Of a DNA stretch of 64,000 nt, positions 23,867 to 35,831 are shown one piece after another. The stretch is from Endomychus coccineus (Eukaryota > Arthropoda > Insecta > Coleoptera > Endomychidae). A model generated the notes under the pieces. The model searched no databases. It was not told the DNA's origin and saw only the letters and a list, made by a program, of their open reading frames with translations. The stretch covers positions 149,246,962 to 149,310,961 of the forward strand of contig OY294067.1 in assembly GCA_958510875.1 (NCBI GenBank), written 5' to 3'. A program made the position numbers and the translations under genes. Positions within the stretch are counted from its first letter, which is position 1; every line of letters starts with the position of its first letter.

Positions 23867-26800
23867 TACCTTGTTATGAATATGTATCACACGTATATAT
23901 TCTACTTGCAGAAGGGTCCGAAATTCACATTTTAATATTCAGGTGACGATACGATCTATTTTATGATTTTATTCTGTGGTACAATTTGATAGTTCATATG
24001 ACAGCAAGTGTCCAATACTAGGGTATATTATAGTGTGAATAATTGCGATTGACAACCTGACATCAGCTGTCAAATATATCTCCTGTTCCTACAATCATTC
24101 ATAGGAGTGTCCAAAATCTATTTTGCTAGCAAAATTGAGAGAAGTCACGTGATTATTGTTTGTTTTTTATGATTTTGGAATACTATTGAAATTCCAATAC
24201 CCAAAAGTTGTCGTTATTCTATGTTTGCTTACAACACTCTCCGATGGTTGTAACTGTTGCGAAATCTGTGGAATTTTTTCGTAATCAAGAGGTGGTTTCT
24301 ACCTTCAAAAAACTAGAACCATACACCGGGACATCAAGAATGTTATAGAGGGTATCAAGAGCTCAATTGCTAGTTTTCATGAAAATCGGTGATGCAATAA
24401 CCCATTTTCACCGTGATTGATTGGACGACTACTAAATATCCCACTCTTTCATGTATCACCTTGTGTAATAAGTAAAGTAATTCTCCAAGAGTTTCTCAGA
24501 ATTTGATTCTGATATCTATGAGAGGAGTGAATCGCAATACTTTCCGTCTCAGTAAATATAAAAGCCGCAATATAAACAAAACATCATGTTCATAGACCTA
24601 TTACAGTTAAAACTGATGCCACGAGACACACCGTTATGTTCAAGAATAGATTTCAGTCGAAAAAATTGGCACAAGACACACCCTCACGTCAAGAATGTAT
24701 TCCAGTCGAAGTTTTTATGTTATAATGGAGATCTGACAAGCAATTTTACGCTACTTAGCATTCTATTTATTCCTTCTGTCCAATCATGACAACAAACAGC
24801 ACATCATTTTCTCTTCCTCATAGGACAAGCAGATTTCATGTGGAAATCATATTTAAAATTGAAGCGTGAACACTCTTCATTGAATTATATAGCATGCAGA
24901 ATTAAATATGATATTCGGAATAGTAATCTATCAGATTTTCAGGAATGCTTTCATTTACCACCAACGTTCTAAGTAATTTTCTCAAGTTATATAACTTTTG
25001 TATAATAAACAGAATGAAACTGATTTAGTGTTGCTATATAAGAATTTATTCATCTAATACATCAATAACATTCCTCTGTTTATACTATTTATTCGAAATG
25101 AGATGTTTATTTCTGACTTTCTTCTTTCATCGGCCATGAGTCAAGTCAATAGTCACATACTATACCAATCGTAATCAATATTATCTAGGGGCATTTTCTA
25201 ACCGATGAAAAAACAAAAATATGCTACTGATACTTGTACTCTAGACATGAGTGAGTACTATTGATTGTTCATATCATGATCACTCACATTAGGCGAATGG
25301 TAAATTGTGTTTTTGATTGAAAACTTGAAAACAAGAAATTCTCATTCATGTTATTACATTACAAAGTTGCAATTATATGTAACGCAGATCTCTACAATCT
25401 GGAAACTTTCGGAAGTTTAGCAATAAGAAAGCATTATCTTTACTCAAATATATATACTGTAAGACCAACAATTTTCAATACACAGCAAACAAAAGTAAGA
25501 TGATAAATGGTTTTCTATCATCGTATATTTTTAATTCTGCTCTGGTACTATCGAGTCAGATCCATGACTGTAATCTGACTTCCTAGGATGAGAATACGAT
25601 GTAGAAGACAGCTGCTTAGAATTGGTTCTGTAGATTTATGAATTTCATATTTGGCTGGAAGGAAGGTATGTATTATTCCCGGTATACTTTACCCACAACT
25701 GTGGCATCAATAACCATCATGTAAATCATGTGGAAGATCAATAGTTGTCCAGAAATATTTGAGAATTGTTGTCTTCTTGAGATGAATCGCTCATGACATT
25801 ATGTGACATGTCATTAGATAACTCTCGTTAATCACAAGATCAAGTGTTATATCATGGTCCATGCTATCAAAATTAGGTTTATCATGCTTCACATTCTAGA
25901 TATTATCTTCACAGTCATGTTCTTTCAAATTCTTTTGTACATAATCCATAATCAGAAACCTCAGGATGAAAATGATTTTCAAATTTTAAATTCTACTAAT
26001 GTAAGTTGTGCAAGATGTATTTCAATCAAGAGCATTTGTAATTACAATAGCAGGAATTTTATTAAAGGTGGTTTTGAATTATAGCATAATGACCAGTTGT
26101 ATTGGCGTATGCCGTTGGCAAAGGAAGTTCCGATCTTTATTTATACATCAAACTGTCACCGATATTTGTTTGGAATTCAGAATGTATATCCAAATGAATA
26201 ATAATAATAAAAGGAAACCCAATGAACCAAGGAAAACAATTATACCCGAACACGAAATTTCGACACAGTCTCATCATGAACATTGAGCATATAAGATCGA
26301 ATATAGAAAGCATTATGGTGAATGAACATTTTAGTATGGACAAACGAAAGAAACAGTGCGAATGCAGAAAATTCTTGTGGAGGTTTCTTCGAGCCGAATG
26401 CAACGCGGTGAATGTTTTCAGATACTTGTCTGTGAATATGACTTTTTCAGAAGAAGTTATTATAATCCGAATCATTCCCTTGACAGGAATTCTGTCTGTT
26501 CGCATTGTTCGCATCATTTTCGATGATTCGTAGTGCTTCCAGGATTGAAATGTATTATTCAAGGACCTACATAAATGATAAACAAAATTGAAAATGGCTG
26601 GGACAGAGAAAATGTTCTACAATCAATAGATATCTATGCTTTCGAAATTTTTTCGAATTTATAATCTTCTTATAGACTATAAAAAAGCACTGGAATCTAC
26701 TGGTAGGTCAGTATCCATATTTATTCGTACTCATGGTTCCGATTTCTATCGAACGATTTGAACTGAAATAGGCACACTTTGAGCAAGGGGAAACATTATC

Positions 26801-27635
26801 ACTAGTGCGAATATTCTGAACACAATGAGTTTATGTGTTCTGCTTGTTCTTGCGAGCTTGGCTCGTTCTGTTCACTCGGGCTGAAGCATTTTAATTTTTG
26901 TAATGAGTAAATAACCAAATAATCGTAACATTAGTTAGATATGTATCGGAAACAATTCTTCTGAGTATAGGCAGAAATATACACGTGTAACGAGAAACGC
27001 AATGATATGATAATATCACATGAACAAGAGAGACGCACAGGTGTGCGCCCCTCCTCTTTCCCCACCCAAGGCGTACATAGCGACTCGCGCATTCTCCCGA
27101 CTGGTGCTGGTATGATACTCACGTCCTACGTCCTGAGCTGACCACTCTGAGACTTTTATGCTCTCTCAACATATAGGAAGGCTATTCTTTACGCTCTCAT
27201 GAAACCACCATACCCAAGATAAATACTTTTCGACACTGTATAAGTCTACTGAATTTGGAGTATTACTGAAAATGAAGAAGACAGAATAACCGACCTGAAG
27301 TTCATGGAGTGACAGCAACCGCAAAGATGATAAACCATTGAAAGATGTGATTCACATTCACTTCATTGAAGCTGCAACATCAACTGCTGCCGGAAGTTAT
27401 GTAAATGCCAGTGTTAGATTTGCCTCTATATTGGATACTGAACGGGAAAAGCTTAATCGATTCAGTAAGCTATAAAAGGAACATATTAACATACATATCT
27501 GCAACCGTTGAAATTCACAAACTTATAGCATTTCTGGATTGATTCTATAAACCATATAAGTAGGTACTCTATGAAATATTGAGAGAGACTCCCATACAGA
27601 ATATTACTTTTTGTATTTGAAAAATCTTGGCTTCC
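23867..27635. other. No recognisable gene
   Basis: AT-rich interval. Overlapping frames of 103 to 141 codons on both strands at 26137-26562 show no domain, signal or splice context that I recognise and look like chance openings. Confidence 0.45.
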
Positions 27636-27639
27636 GGAT

Positions 27640-28300
27640 GGATTCCGCGTCACAATAGATTGACTAGATGCCGACGTTTCGCCAACCATTACAGGTAGCA
27701 TCTTTAGGGCAAGCTTGAGGATTGAACTGAAATTGGTTCTACTGGTTTCTGTAGCCATATTCATTGTAGGAAAAATCCTTCACGCTACACAGTTCACTGC
27801 TTTTATTCCGGTGGTTAACTCCGTTCCGGAACCTGACCCTGCCGTTGTGTGATCATGTGCGAAGTGGAATTCCCGAGGATGGGCTTCCAAACGTTGGGAA
27901 GATAATATCCTGAGTCACGGTTCAGATTATTTGGATGTTTCAGAATTTCTATACCTTCAAGGATTTTTCGCTGATAGAAGTTTGGGGCTGGGGCTAGGAT
28001 TTTAGTATCTTCGAAAAGGATTTGATGATAAGTGTCAAACTTGTGTTCCGCAAGTGCAGATCTACTGGTGTCACGGAGCCTTATACAGCGCTCATGTTCT
28101 TTCACACCAGTAGCTACTGTACGATCCGTTCCACCAATGTAGACTTTACCGCAATAACAGGGAATGCTATAAACATCTTCTGAGTGGAGAGGAGGAAGGG
28201 GATCTTTGATACGTTTGTCAGACTGAGATGATTTTGGAAGTGTGGAAAAACGGGTAGAAATATTTTTTGTATTTGGACAATTTACGGAGTGTGATCATAA
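27640..28300 (-). mobile_element. Penelope-like element 3' remnant (GIY-YIG endonuclease and terminal repeat)
   Basis: From 28200 downward the minus strand reads SIPCYCGKVYIGGTDRTV, the GIY-YIG core. It continues as KEHERCIRLRDTSRSALAEH, then FYQRKILEGIEILKHPNNLN and YLPNVWKPIL to a stop near 27815. The non-coding terminal region follows, with a degenerate hammerhead at about 27670-27725 (CTAAAGA instead of CTGANGA, then GAAACGTC). It is the same family as 8201-8880. The RT domain is missing, so the copy is 5'-truncated. Confidence 0.75.
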
Positions 28301-28494
28301 ATTGAGATTCAGTTGCGTAGGAAGATAAATAATTGAGGCAACGTGTGATCACAAAGAAGTGTATACTGAAGCGATTATATAGCCTAATCTCGTAAGATAT
28401 TCATCCCTGAGGAATATTAATAATTTCACAGTACGTGGTTTTCATCTTGCGAAGCCATGTACGATGAAAATATCTGAAGTTTCCCAATATTCAC

Positions 28495-29025
28495 TTAGGT
28501 CTTCAACGAAAGGAATATGAGTACAGTGAAATCTCAACCAGGCTAAATTTAAAATCTTTAGAAGATAGGAGATTTTCTATGAACTTGAGATCCCTTTTCA
28601 AAATAATAAATAATACAATCAACTGCTCTGAACTACTTCAACTAATAACTTTTTATATTAAACAAAAAGATACCAGAAATTCGAAAGTTTCTAAGATAAG
28701 TTCTTACCATACCAATCATGCTTTGAACAGTTCGATTCCTCGTCTCCTAAAGCTGGGAAATCAATATCATAATAACTTAAATTTATTCAATGTGTCGCTT
28801 CAGGTCTTCAAAAATCAATTCGAAAAGCTATAGCGTTTCCGAAGCGTTTCTTCATTTTATCCTTTTCTTTGTAGGTACCTGATTTGTGACACCTTTTTAT
28901 AATGTAATAAAGATTCAATAAAACGTTGTAGATTGTAATGTAGATACTAGACATGTGCTTTCACACTTTATTGAATATGTTTTGTAAATTGACTTTGCCG
29001 TTAATAAATAAATAAATGAATAAAT
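28495..29025 (+). mobile_element. LINE 3' end fragment (Jockey/CR1-like)
   Basis: The frame reads YEYSEISTRLNLKSLEDRRF, then SLFKIINNTINCSELLQLI and LNSSIPRLLKLGNQY to a stop at 28831. This is the conserved C-terminal tail of many insect non-LTR retrotransposon RT proteins. The 3' UTR ends in TTGCCGTTAATAAATAAA repeats near 28996-29025, a typical LINE tail. Everything upstream of the C-terminus is missing, so it is a 5'-truncated copy. Confidence 0.7.
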
Positions 29026-29055
29026 ATTGATCAGCATGTCAAGGTCCAGTTTATT

Positions 29056-29334
29056 ATGCATTTTGGAGGTTCTGATACATTTGAAATATATAATAATGAT
29101 TGTTGTGATTCATGTTATAAGGATGCAGACTTACCGGCATCAGAAAGTGTCAGAGCTTCAGCTTATGATATCTTATACGAGTATTTGACACGTTTCAGTA
29201 ATGCTCAAATTACCTCAGGAATTATAATTTTCGACTCTGAAAAACGTGTGTTGGAACCTGACAGCAGAACTAGAACTTCTAGGAAACACTCAGCAGGGAA
29301 TAATAATGCTTCTATTTCAAATGAATCACTATAG
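29056..29334 (+). CDS. Unrecognised small ORF (92 codons)
   Basis: ATG-started frame directly after the LINE tail, ending in TAG. It starts MHFGGSDTFEIYNNDCC and has a Ser/Arg/Asn-rich end. Codon use is less AT-skewed than the surroundings, and the middle (YDILYEYLTRFSNAQI) looks helical. I do not recognise a family. It could be an exon of a host gene, a fragment of an unknown transposon protein, or chance. Confidence 0.25.
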   Translation: MHFGGSDTFEIYNNDCCDSCYKDADLPASESVRASAYDILYEYLTRFSNAQITSGIIIFDSEKRVLEPDSRTRTSRKHSAGNNNASISNESL

Positions 29335-29970
29335 AATAGTAGAAAACTGAAAACTTCTCTCTCATTCAACACTTTTTTTATGTGAAAACAAAATAAGAAT
29401 AATCCTGAAAAGTCATATGTCTATACTGAAAGTGAAGTAGAACAAACAATTTCAATACATCCAAAAAAGCAGTTATAAAGCAAAAATCGGGGTATGAAAA
29501 TTTCTCTTTTAAGATGTAAATTATCCAAAAACTTAGAAGTCTGAAATATTGTTATGTAAAATATAGAAGTTATAATTGAAACATCTCCGGAATAACGTGG
29601 TATTTTGAGAGGAGGGAGATTAGTCGAATAAATGTAACATTCATGATATAAACATATGACCTGTATGTGATTTCATTGTATAGATATGGAGGCGTTTCAG
29701 TGATGATCATTTCAAGATACAAGTATGGAGAATACAGTTTACTGCGAGTTTGCATCATTTTAAATCAAGGGTTATATTTTTTTACAGGTACGTAGATCAA
29801 ATAACCTATTACAAATTTATTTGTTTGAAGGTCGGGTTTACCTGATTTTCCGTTCTCCTTATTCAGCTAAAGCATTATCAACCGTGAAGTGCTATGTACA
29901 TTTTAATAACTTTATTTCAAGTAAATTATTAAACAGAATGTCGAACTATAGTGCTTCATTTATTTACAGG

Positions 29971-30150
29971 TGAGCTTCGACAAAGCTCTTCAGCCATAGG
30001 TACATTATTTCAGCAAGTAGTTGAATCATTTGACAGTTTCGATGAAAACAGAAAAGCAGCACTTCCTGGCGAAAATGGAAAATGGTCAATAACGGAACAT
30101 AGTTCTCATCTTAGTTACCGAGAAAATGCCGTTCAAATGGTGGAAGGTTA
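29971..30150 (+). other. Possible internal exon of an unidentified host gene
   Basis: TTTATTTACAG, a good splice acceptor, precedes an open stretch with balanced codon use that contains ELRQSSSAIGTLFQQVVE and ENGKWSITEHSSHLSYRENA. It ends GTGGAAG|GTTAGC, a weaker donor followed shortly by a stop. The translation does not resemble a transposon protein that I know. No neighbouring exons could be linked. Confidence 0.3.
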
Positions 30151-33100
30151 GCATTCCATCAGAAGCTCTAAAACTGGTAAGTTGAGCAACAACATGGCTT
30201 TATCCCTAGTAGGGTGCTTAGTAACAAATAGAGTAATTCGAGGAATATGAAACTGTATCCAATACAAAAATGTTTGTTCCTCTCTACCAATATCACTTGC
30301 AAAATTTGTATATTGCTGTCAAAGGCTTGTGTGGAATTTTTCTACTCCTATCCAGTTTACTTTCAGCTTATACATTGAAATATTAGATAAGTTAATCAAA
30401 AACGTATTTCCTGGAATAAATTATTGTAACGTAAAAGTGATCTGAGGAGCTTTTACAATGCATAGCTGATATGGAATACCTCCAGCGATCTGACTCATAC
30501 ATTTTTCTTATTTAGCAGTTTGTCTTCTGGATGTTTCATTCGTTTATTTTTTCACGATAGTCACCTGTCATCTGTCACATATATTTTCCTATATTTACGA
30601 ATTTCCTTTCAAATTTCCAATTTTTCGTTTTTGCCCAGAAATAGTTTGTGACCTGACCTGTTAGTTTACTTCAAATGGATAACTGAATTTACCAAATTAA
30701 AAATGATTGAAAATGTATATGACAAAATTACCATAATATTCTACTGCTTTGAATGAGACCATGTAAACTGTAATAGTGTTCTTATAGACAGATCCAAAAT
30801 GTCCGAAATGAATTAATGTAACTGTCAACATAAATTGACTTAAATATATTTCCAAAGACTAAACTTATTTGATATTTGAGTATTACTTGTCACCTGAATT
30901 CTAATGAATCTTAGTTAAATAAATGAAAAACAGCAACAGCAAATTATTTTGGCAGAATAGTATAGTCCTCATCAGTATCATCATTCAATTATATTGCTAA
31001 TTTTATACTTCATTTTTTTTATATTTAAATATTGAGCTGCCTCCTCGTAATTTATCTTCGCCGCAATTTTGGTTCAGGATGTGTGAGAGTAAATTGTTCT
31101 GCTCATCGCTCATCTCAATATCCATTTGACGTTGTTTTGTTCATTTCAGTGTTTTGCGTTATTTTAGGTTGGTTGATCATGCCAACATGACTGGAAATAT
31201 TGTGAATAGTATGAACAATATGGTCAAAACTAATTGTGAAAATCTTCTGTTAGCATATAAAATTAAGAAACTCGAACAATCAATATGAGTCTCAATAAAC
31301 CAGAACGGTAGGGTTATTATTTCAAGAGTATTCCATAAGAAATTTCTGTGGACTTCTGCATATGATTCCGACGGAACGAACAAAATATAGACAAAACATT
31401 TTTAAGATGACTAAAAATATGTTCATTATGAAGAAAATTGTCAATTGTCAAGTTTTGTGGAAAGTTTTTCAACCTTTAATGCTAGTCGTTGAAAAACTTT
31501 TTTCTGTTATCGAAAACCGTAGTTCTGTTCCTTATATTCTCTTGTGTAATTAGATATTTTATAGATTCTTTATATAACCAGAAACAATGCATCAAGTGTT
31601 CACGTTCATAAACTTCAATCTATTTAAATTTCTCATTTTCTTAGTAAGGAGTGTTGATTATACTCAGACCTACTGAACAGAAGGAATCCTGGATTGAATA
31701 ATCAAAGAATAATAGGAATTCCATTAGTAGTGTAATCTTTGAAGGTGTTGCGTCAATAATGGAACACAGGGATGCCTTTACCCTCGATATTTTAGAGTAT
31801 AAATCCTGAACCCCTCGTGAGTACAAAATAATGACTTTCAAAAGTGTATTAACAAGAACACATTAAATAACACTTAATCCAATGGTAGATAAACTTTTGC
31901 GAATTCGTCGTTGGAGGTGATAACGGAGCGCTGATTGCTACCCTGCCTGAGCATCCACGTACTAAATTCACTTTAAAATGTTGTCACGATAAGGCTTTAT
32001 AAATATCCTCATCAACTAAATTCTTCGGAGTAGGCGAACATCTAATTTATTCGAATATTTCAACTTTTCAGGGAGAGAACTTTACGTTGAAAAATACTGC
32101 AATATTTTTATACACTTCATTTCCCTTTTTCTTTGTGTACAACCAAATCAGAACCTGTAAATCCGATTTTTTACTGTTTGAGTTGTTAGGTTAGGCCAGG
32201 TTACTAATGTAGAGTTTAGCTTGAAAATCAGAAGTACAGTTCCGTGGAACTTCATTCATATACACCAACTATAATAATAATTCTCAACAAACATGCTAGT
32301 GTGAGTACTTCGCTTACGCTGAAAAATTGAAACGCTCACTTTCTGCAAAAATATGCACAATTCGCATGTAGAATTATTCACAGTAATTACTTATGTAGTG
32401 TATTCCTCTACAATCAGCATGGTTTGGTAACGGAAATTTGTGAAATATGGGAATTAGAAACAAAAAATACAAAATTATTATCATTTCATTCCTGAAATTT
32501 CAATCTTTGATAAAATGGAGAACACAATATTGCAGAGACAAGAATTGATCCTTATCACTGCAAAAATTGAACAATTAGAATTGTCTTTGTCCGAGATCCT
32601 GAATTATGAATGACAATGCTGACATTGTAAATTCATGATTTCTAATCAATTTCAAAATATTGATGGTAGAATTCTGAAGTGAGTCATACATTATATCAGA
32701 AACTTTTCAGATTCTATGCGCTACAGTTTCTGTTGAAAGTGCACTTGGAATTCAAAGTGTCAACGGTGGTAGAATTGGAGACAACATTGATCATATTTTC
32801 AATCTTGCGAATTCCGAATTGTACAAGAATCAGGCACATAATCATTAATACTTCATTTGTTCATTGGTACTTTCTCAGAAATCAATTATAATTGGAAACA
32901 AAGTTTTCAGGAATATTTTGATTCTTTTTATCATAAAGATAATCACATAATGCTCAACCACAAATACTGAGATATTATGTGTATCATTTCAGTTCCACCC
33001 ACCTGAATATTCGACGTTTGTGTCATGTCATATATACTGAGAACAATTTAGGTAAAACTACAATTTGATTGGAAACGAAGATATTTAAAAAAATTACATA

Positions 33101-33637
33101 ATGACGAATATACAAATTATTCAATTTGGATGATACAGTTATACCAAGATAGATATAAGCAATTGGATGACATATTCATACTAAATATGTCTCATATTTG
33201 GCTCTGGGGGAGAAATATGAGAAATGCTCTAGAGTATAAACAGGAAATGCCTACAATTTAATAATATAATTTCATCGATACAAACTAGAATTACGAATAA
33301 GCCTAATCAAAAAAGTTGAAAATCATAACATAACAATGAAGTTGACAATTCTAGAATAGAATCAATGGAGCTAAACAAGTTATTAATCCAACCCGTAAAT
33401 CACGAATTTCGAAGGAAATCAAGATGATAAGATGTGGATACAAATGAATATGATGATGGAATGTTCGAAATGTTGAATATGTATAAATACTATGAATGTA
33501 GTGAACTTACAGGTTATTAGGAATGTGATACCAGAATGTACAAAACCAACAAGGCTATGCTTACGAGAGCATTACTCATCGAATTGACTTATAAGAAAAG
33601 GAAGGAAGGAACGCATCATATCGTATATTTTTCACCA
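30151..33637. other. No recognisable gene
   Basis: AT-rich, only short frames, no repeats longer than simple sequence were noticed. Confidence 0.45.
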
Positions 33638-34614
33638 TCTTTATATATATATAATTCTACTGTACGTGTGTATGTAATTGAACTCCTCCTAAACGGCTGG
33701 ACCGATTTGAATGAATTTTTTCGTATACGTTTGGGTGGTGCCCTGGATGGGTTAGATTCACAAATCAGCTCGGCAGATGGCGCTGCAGTCGGTATCTAGG
33801 TTATTTATCTATATAGCTGGACCGATTCTAATGAATTTTTTTGTATGCGTTTGGGTGGCGCCCTGGATGGTTTATATTCACAAATCAGCCCGGCAGATGG
33901 CGCTGCAGCCGATATCTAGGTTATTTATCTATATAGCTGGACCGATTTGAATGGATTTTCTTGTATGCGTTTGGGTGGCGCGTTGGATGGTTTAGATTCA
34001 CAAATCAGCCCGGCAGATGGCGCTGCAGTCGGTATCTAGGTTATTTATCTATATAGCTGGACCGATTCGAATGATTTTTTTTTTTGCATTTGGGTGAAGC
34101 CCTGGATGGTTTAGATTCCCAAATCAGCCCGGCAGATGGCGCAGCAGTCGGTATCTAGGTTATTTATCTATACTGCAACTAAACGGCTGGATCGAATTCA
34201 ATGAATTTTTGTGTATGCATGCATTCATTCATTCATTCATTCATTCCATTCATTTTGTGTATGTATTCATTCAATGCATTTAATTTTTCTGTACGCTGGG
34301 TTATGATATTATATGTATCGCATTTACTTAAATATTGAGCGTATGATATTCAGATAATATAAGTTACGTGCATAGGATTTCGTTTATTTTCGACATTTTG
34401 ATTTGAGTGTATTATATTAAGCGTGTTTAGTTATATTGACATTTTAATTTTTTTGTACGGTATCTTTTGATATTTCAGGTGTCGCACGCATTTCAGTGAA
34501 TAATAAGTGTAATATATTCACATATGCGTAACGTACATAAAACAATGCCACGTCTTCGTGGACGAGGAGGAAATATTGGTCGTCGTTCAGGACAACGTCT
34601 GTCGGGTCCGCTAG
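33638..34614 (+). mobile_element. Non-autonomous Helitron with internal 120-bp minisatellite
   Basis: It starts TC (TCTTTATATATATATAAT) after a host A and ends CTAG before a host T, as expected for A/T insertion. A GACA-ACGTC-TGTC hairpin sits just before the CTAG end. Near the 3' end, 34544-34600 retains ATGCCACGTCTTCGTGGAC, resembling the basic start of a Helitron ORF. The interior has four copies of a 120-bp unit and a CATT microsatellite (34216-34252). There is no helicase or Rep frame, so it depends on an autonomous partner. Confidence 0.7.
33694..34175. repeat. Four tandem 120-bp units inside the Helitron
   Basis: Units begin GCTGGACCGATT at about 33695, 33816, 33936 and 34057, each containing GGCAGATGGCGCTGCAG. 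A fifth partial unit starts near 34181. Units differ by a few substitutions. Confidence 0.85.
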
Positions 34615-34718
34615 TTAATAAATAAAATCATAAATAAGTGAAAATAATTGAAAATAGCACCTCCCAATCTGTTGACACTAACAACATGCTTGCAAATAGG
34701 CTATTTTGATATTACTAT

Positions 34719-35829
34719 ACAGCGTGATCATTTAAGGGCGGCTCTCGGCCATATCTCAGAAACTACTGCGAATAGAAATGTGGAAAAAAATTTATCATTA
34801 AAATGACCATGAGAAAACCCTGGGGATGATTTTTATGTTCTGCATTTTGCCGCAAGGGGGTGCAATTGAAAATTTAATATTAAAATTCCAAATTTCTCCA
34901 GAAATTTCGACATTAAGGTATATCTTTGTTTACATCGTTAGAAAGGTTAGACATATTTGCATCATTTAGGTTCGAAGCTCATTGGCGTACCGACCTTGAT
35001 AATAGTGAGGGAAGCTATTGAAAGTGTAATCAATTAAATCGATGTAGTTTCTTAACGACTCATTCGATTTTAGTAAACTTGAGTTTGTATGGAAGAAGAA
35101 GGTACATACTTCCAATTGACGTATATATTGGTACACGATAGTTCCTAATAAAATTACTAGAGGGCGTAATTTGTAATGAGAACAGTTTTTTTGATTTTAT
35201 CTCAAAGACTCAAATCATACGGTATAACTATGACATAATAATCGAAAATGAGATTGAATTTGGAACAAAAACCAGAAAACCGCACATCGATGTCTTGTTT
35301 CGTTTCAAATTTATAGTGAAAGATGTACGTTCGTGACACAGGAACCTGTAACCTCTAATTTAATCATATCAGAAGAATTATGGGGATATTGTTCCCGTTA
35401 TTGCATTTTTCATATGATATAGGCAAATATCCATCATTTAAACTCTCGAGTGGATTCTTCATTGAGTTAGTAAGTCACTTGTGAAATGATATTCATTATT
35501 GCACAGGGGGCCATTAATTAAATCTGAATTTCCCCCCACTCTTATCAAGGTCGGTACGCCTAAGAACTTTGGATCAAAATGATGTAAAATTGTCTAACCT
35601 TTATAATGATGTTAATGAAGATATACCTCAATGTGAGAATTTCCGGAGAAATTTGAAATTTTTATATTAAATTTGCAATTGCGCCCCCTTGCGGCAAAAT
35701 TCAGAACTTAAAAATGATCTTCAGAATTTTCTCATGGTCACTTTAATACTACAATTTTTTTTCCCACATTTCTATTCCCAGTAGCTTCTGAGATATAACC
35801 GAGAGCCGCCCTTAACTGATCACATTGTA
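34719..35829. mobile_element. MITE-like element with TIRs of about 320 bp
   Basis: 34719-35040 and 35510-35829 are inverted copies. They share AAGGGCGGCTCTCGG near both ends, TTGCCGCAAGGGGG inside and TCAAGGTCGGTACGCC at the inner edge. The outer ends (TACAGCGTGATCA / TACAATGTGATCA) are flanked by TA, suggesting a Tc1/mariner-type MITE. The 470-bp centre has no coding capacity. Confidence 0.7.
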
Positions 35830-35831
35830 TA

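Noticed and set aside
26137..26562. 141-codon minus ORF overlapping a 103-codon plus ORF
   Set aside because: Both strands are open in AT-rich sequence; no motif, signal peptide or splice context distinguishes either.
33536..33799. 87-codon ORF at the Helitron start
   Set aside because: It runs through the Helitron terminus into the 120-bp repeat; no homology.
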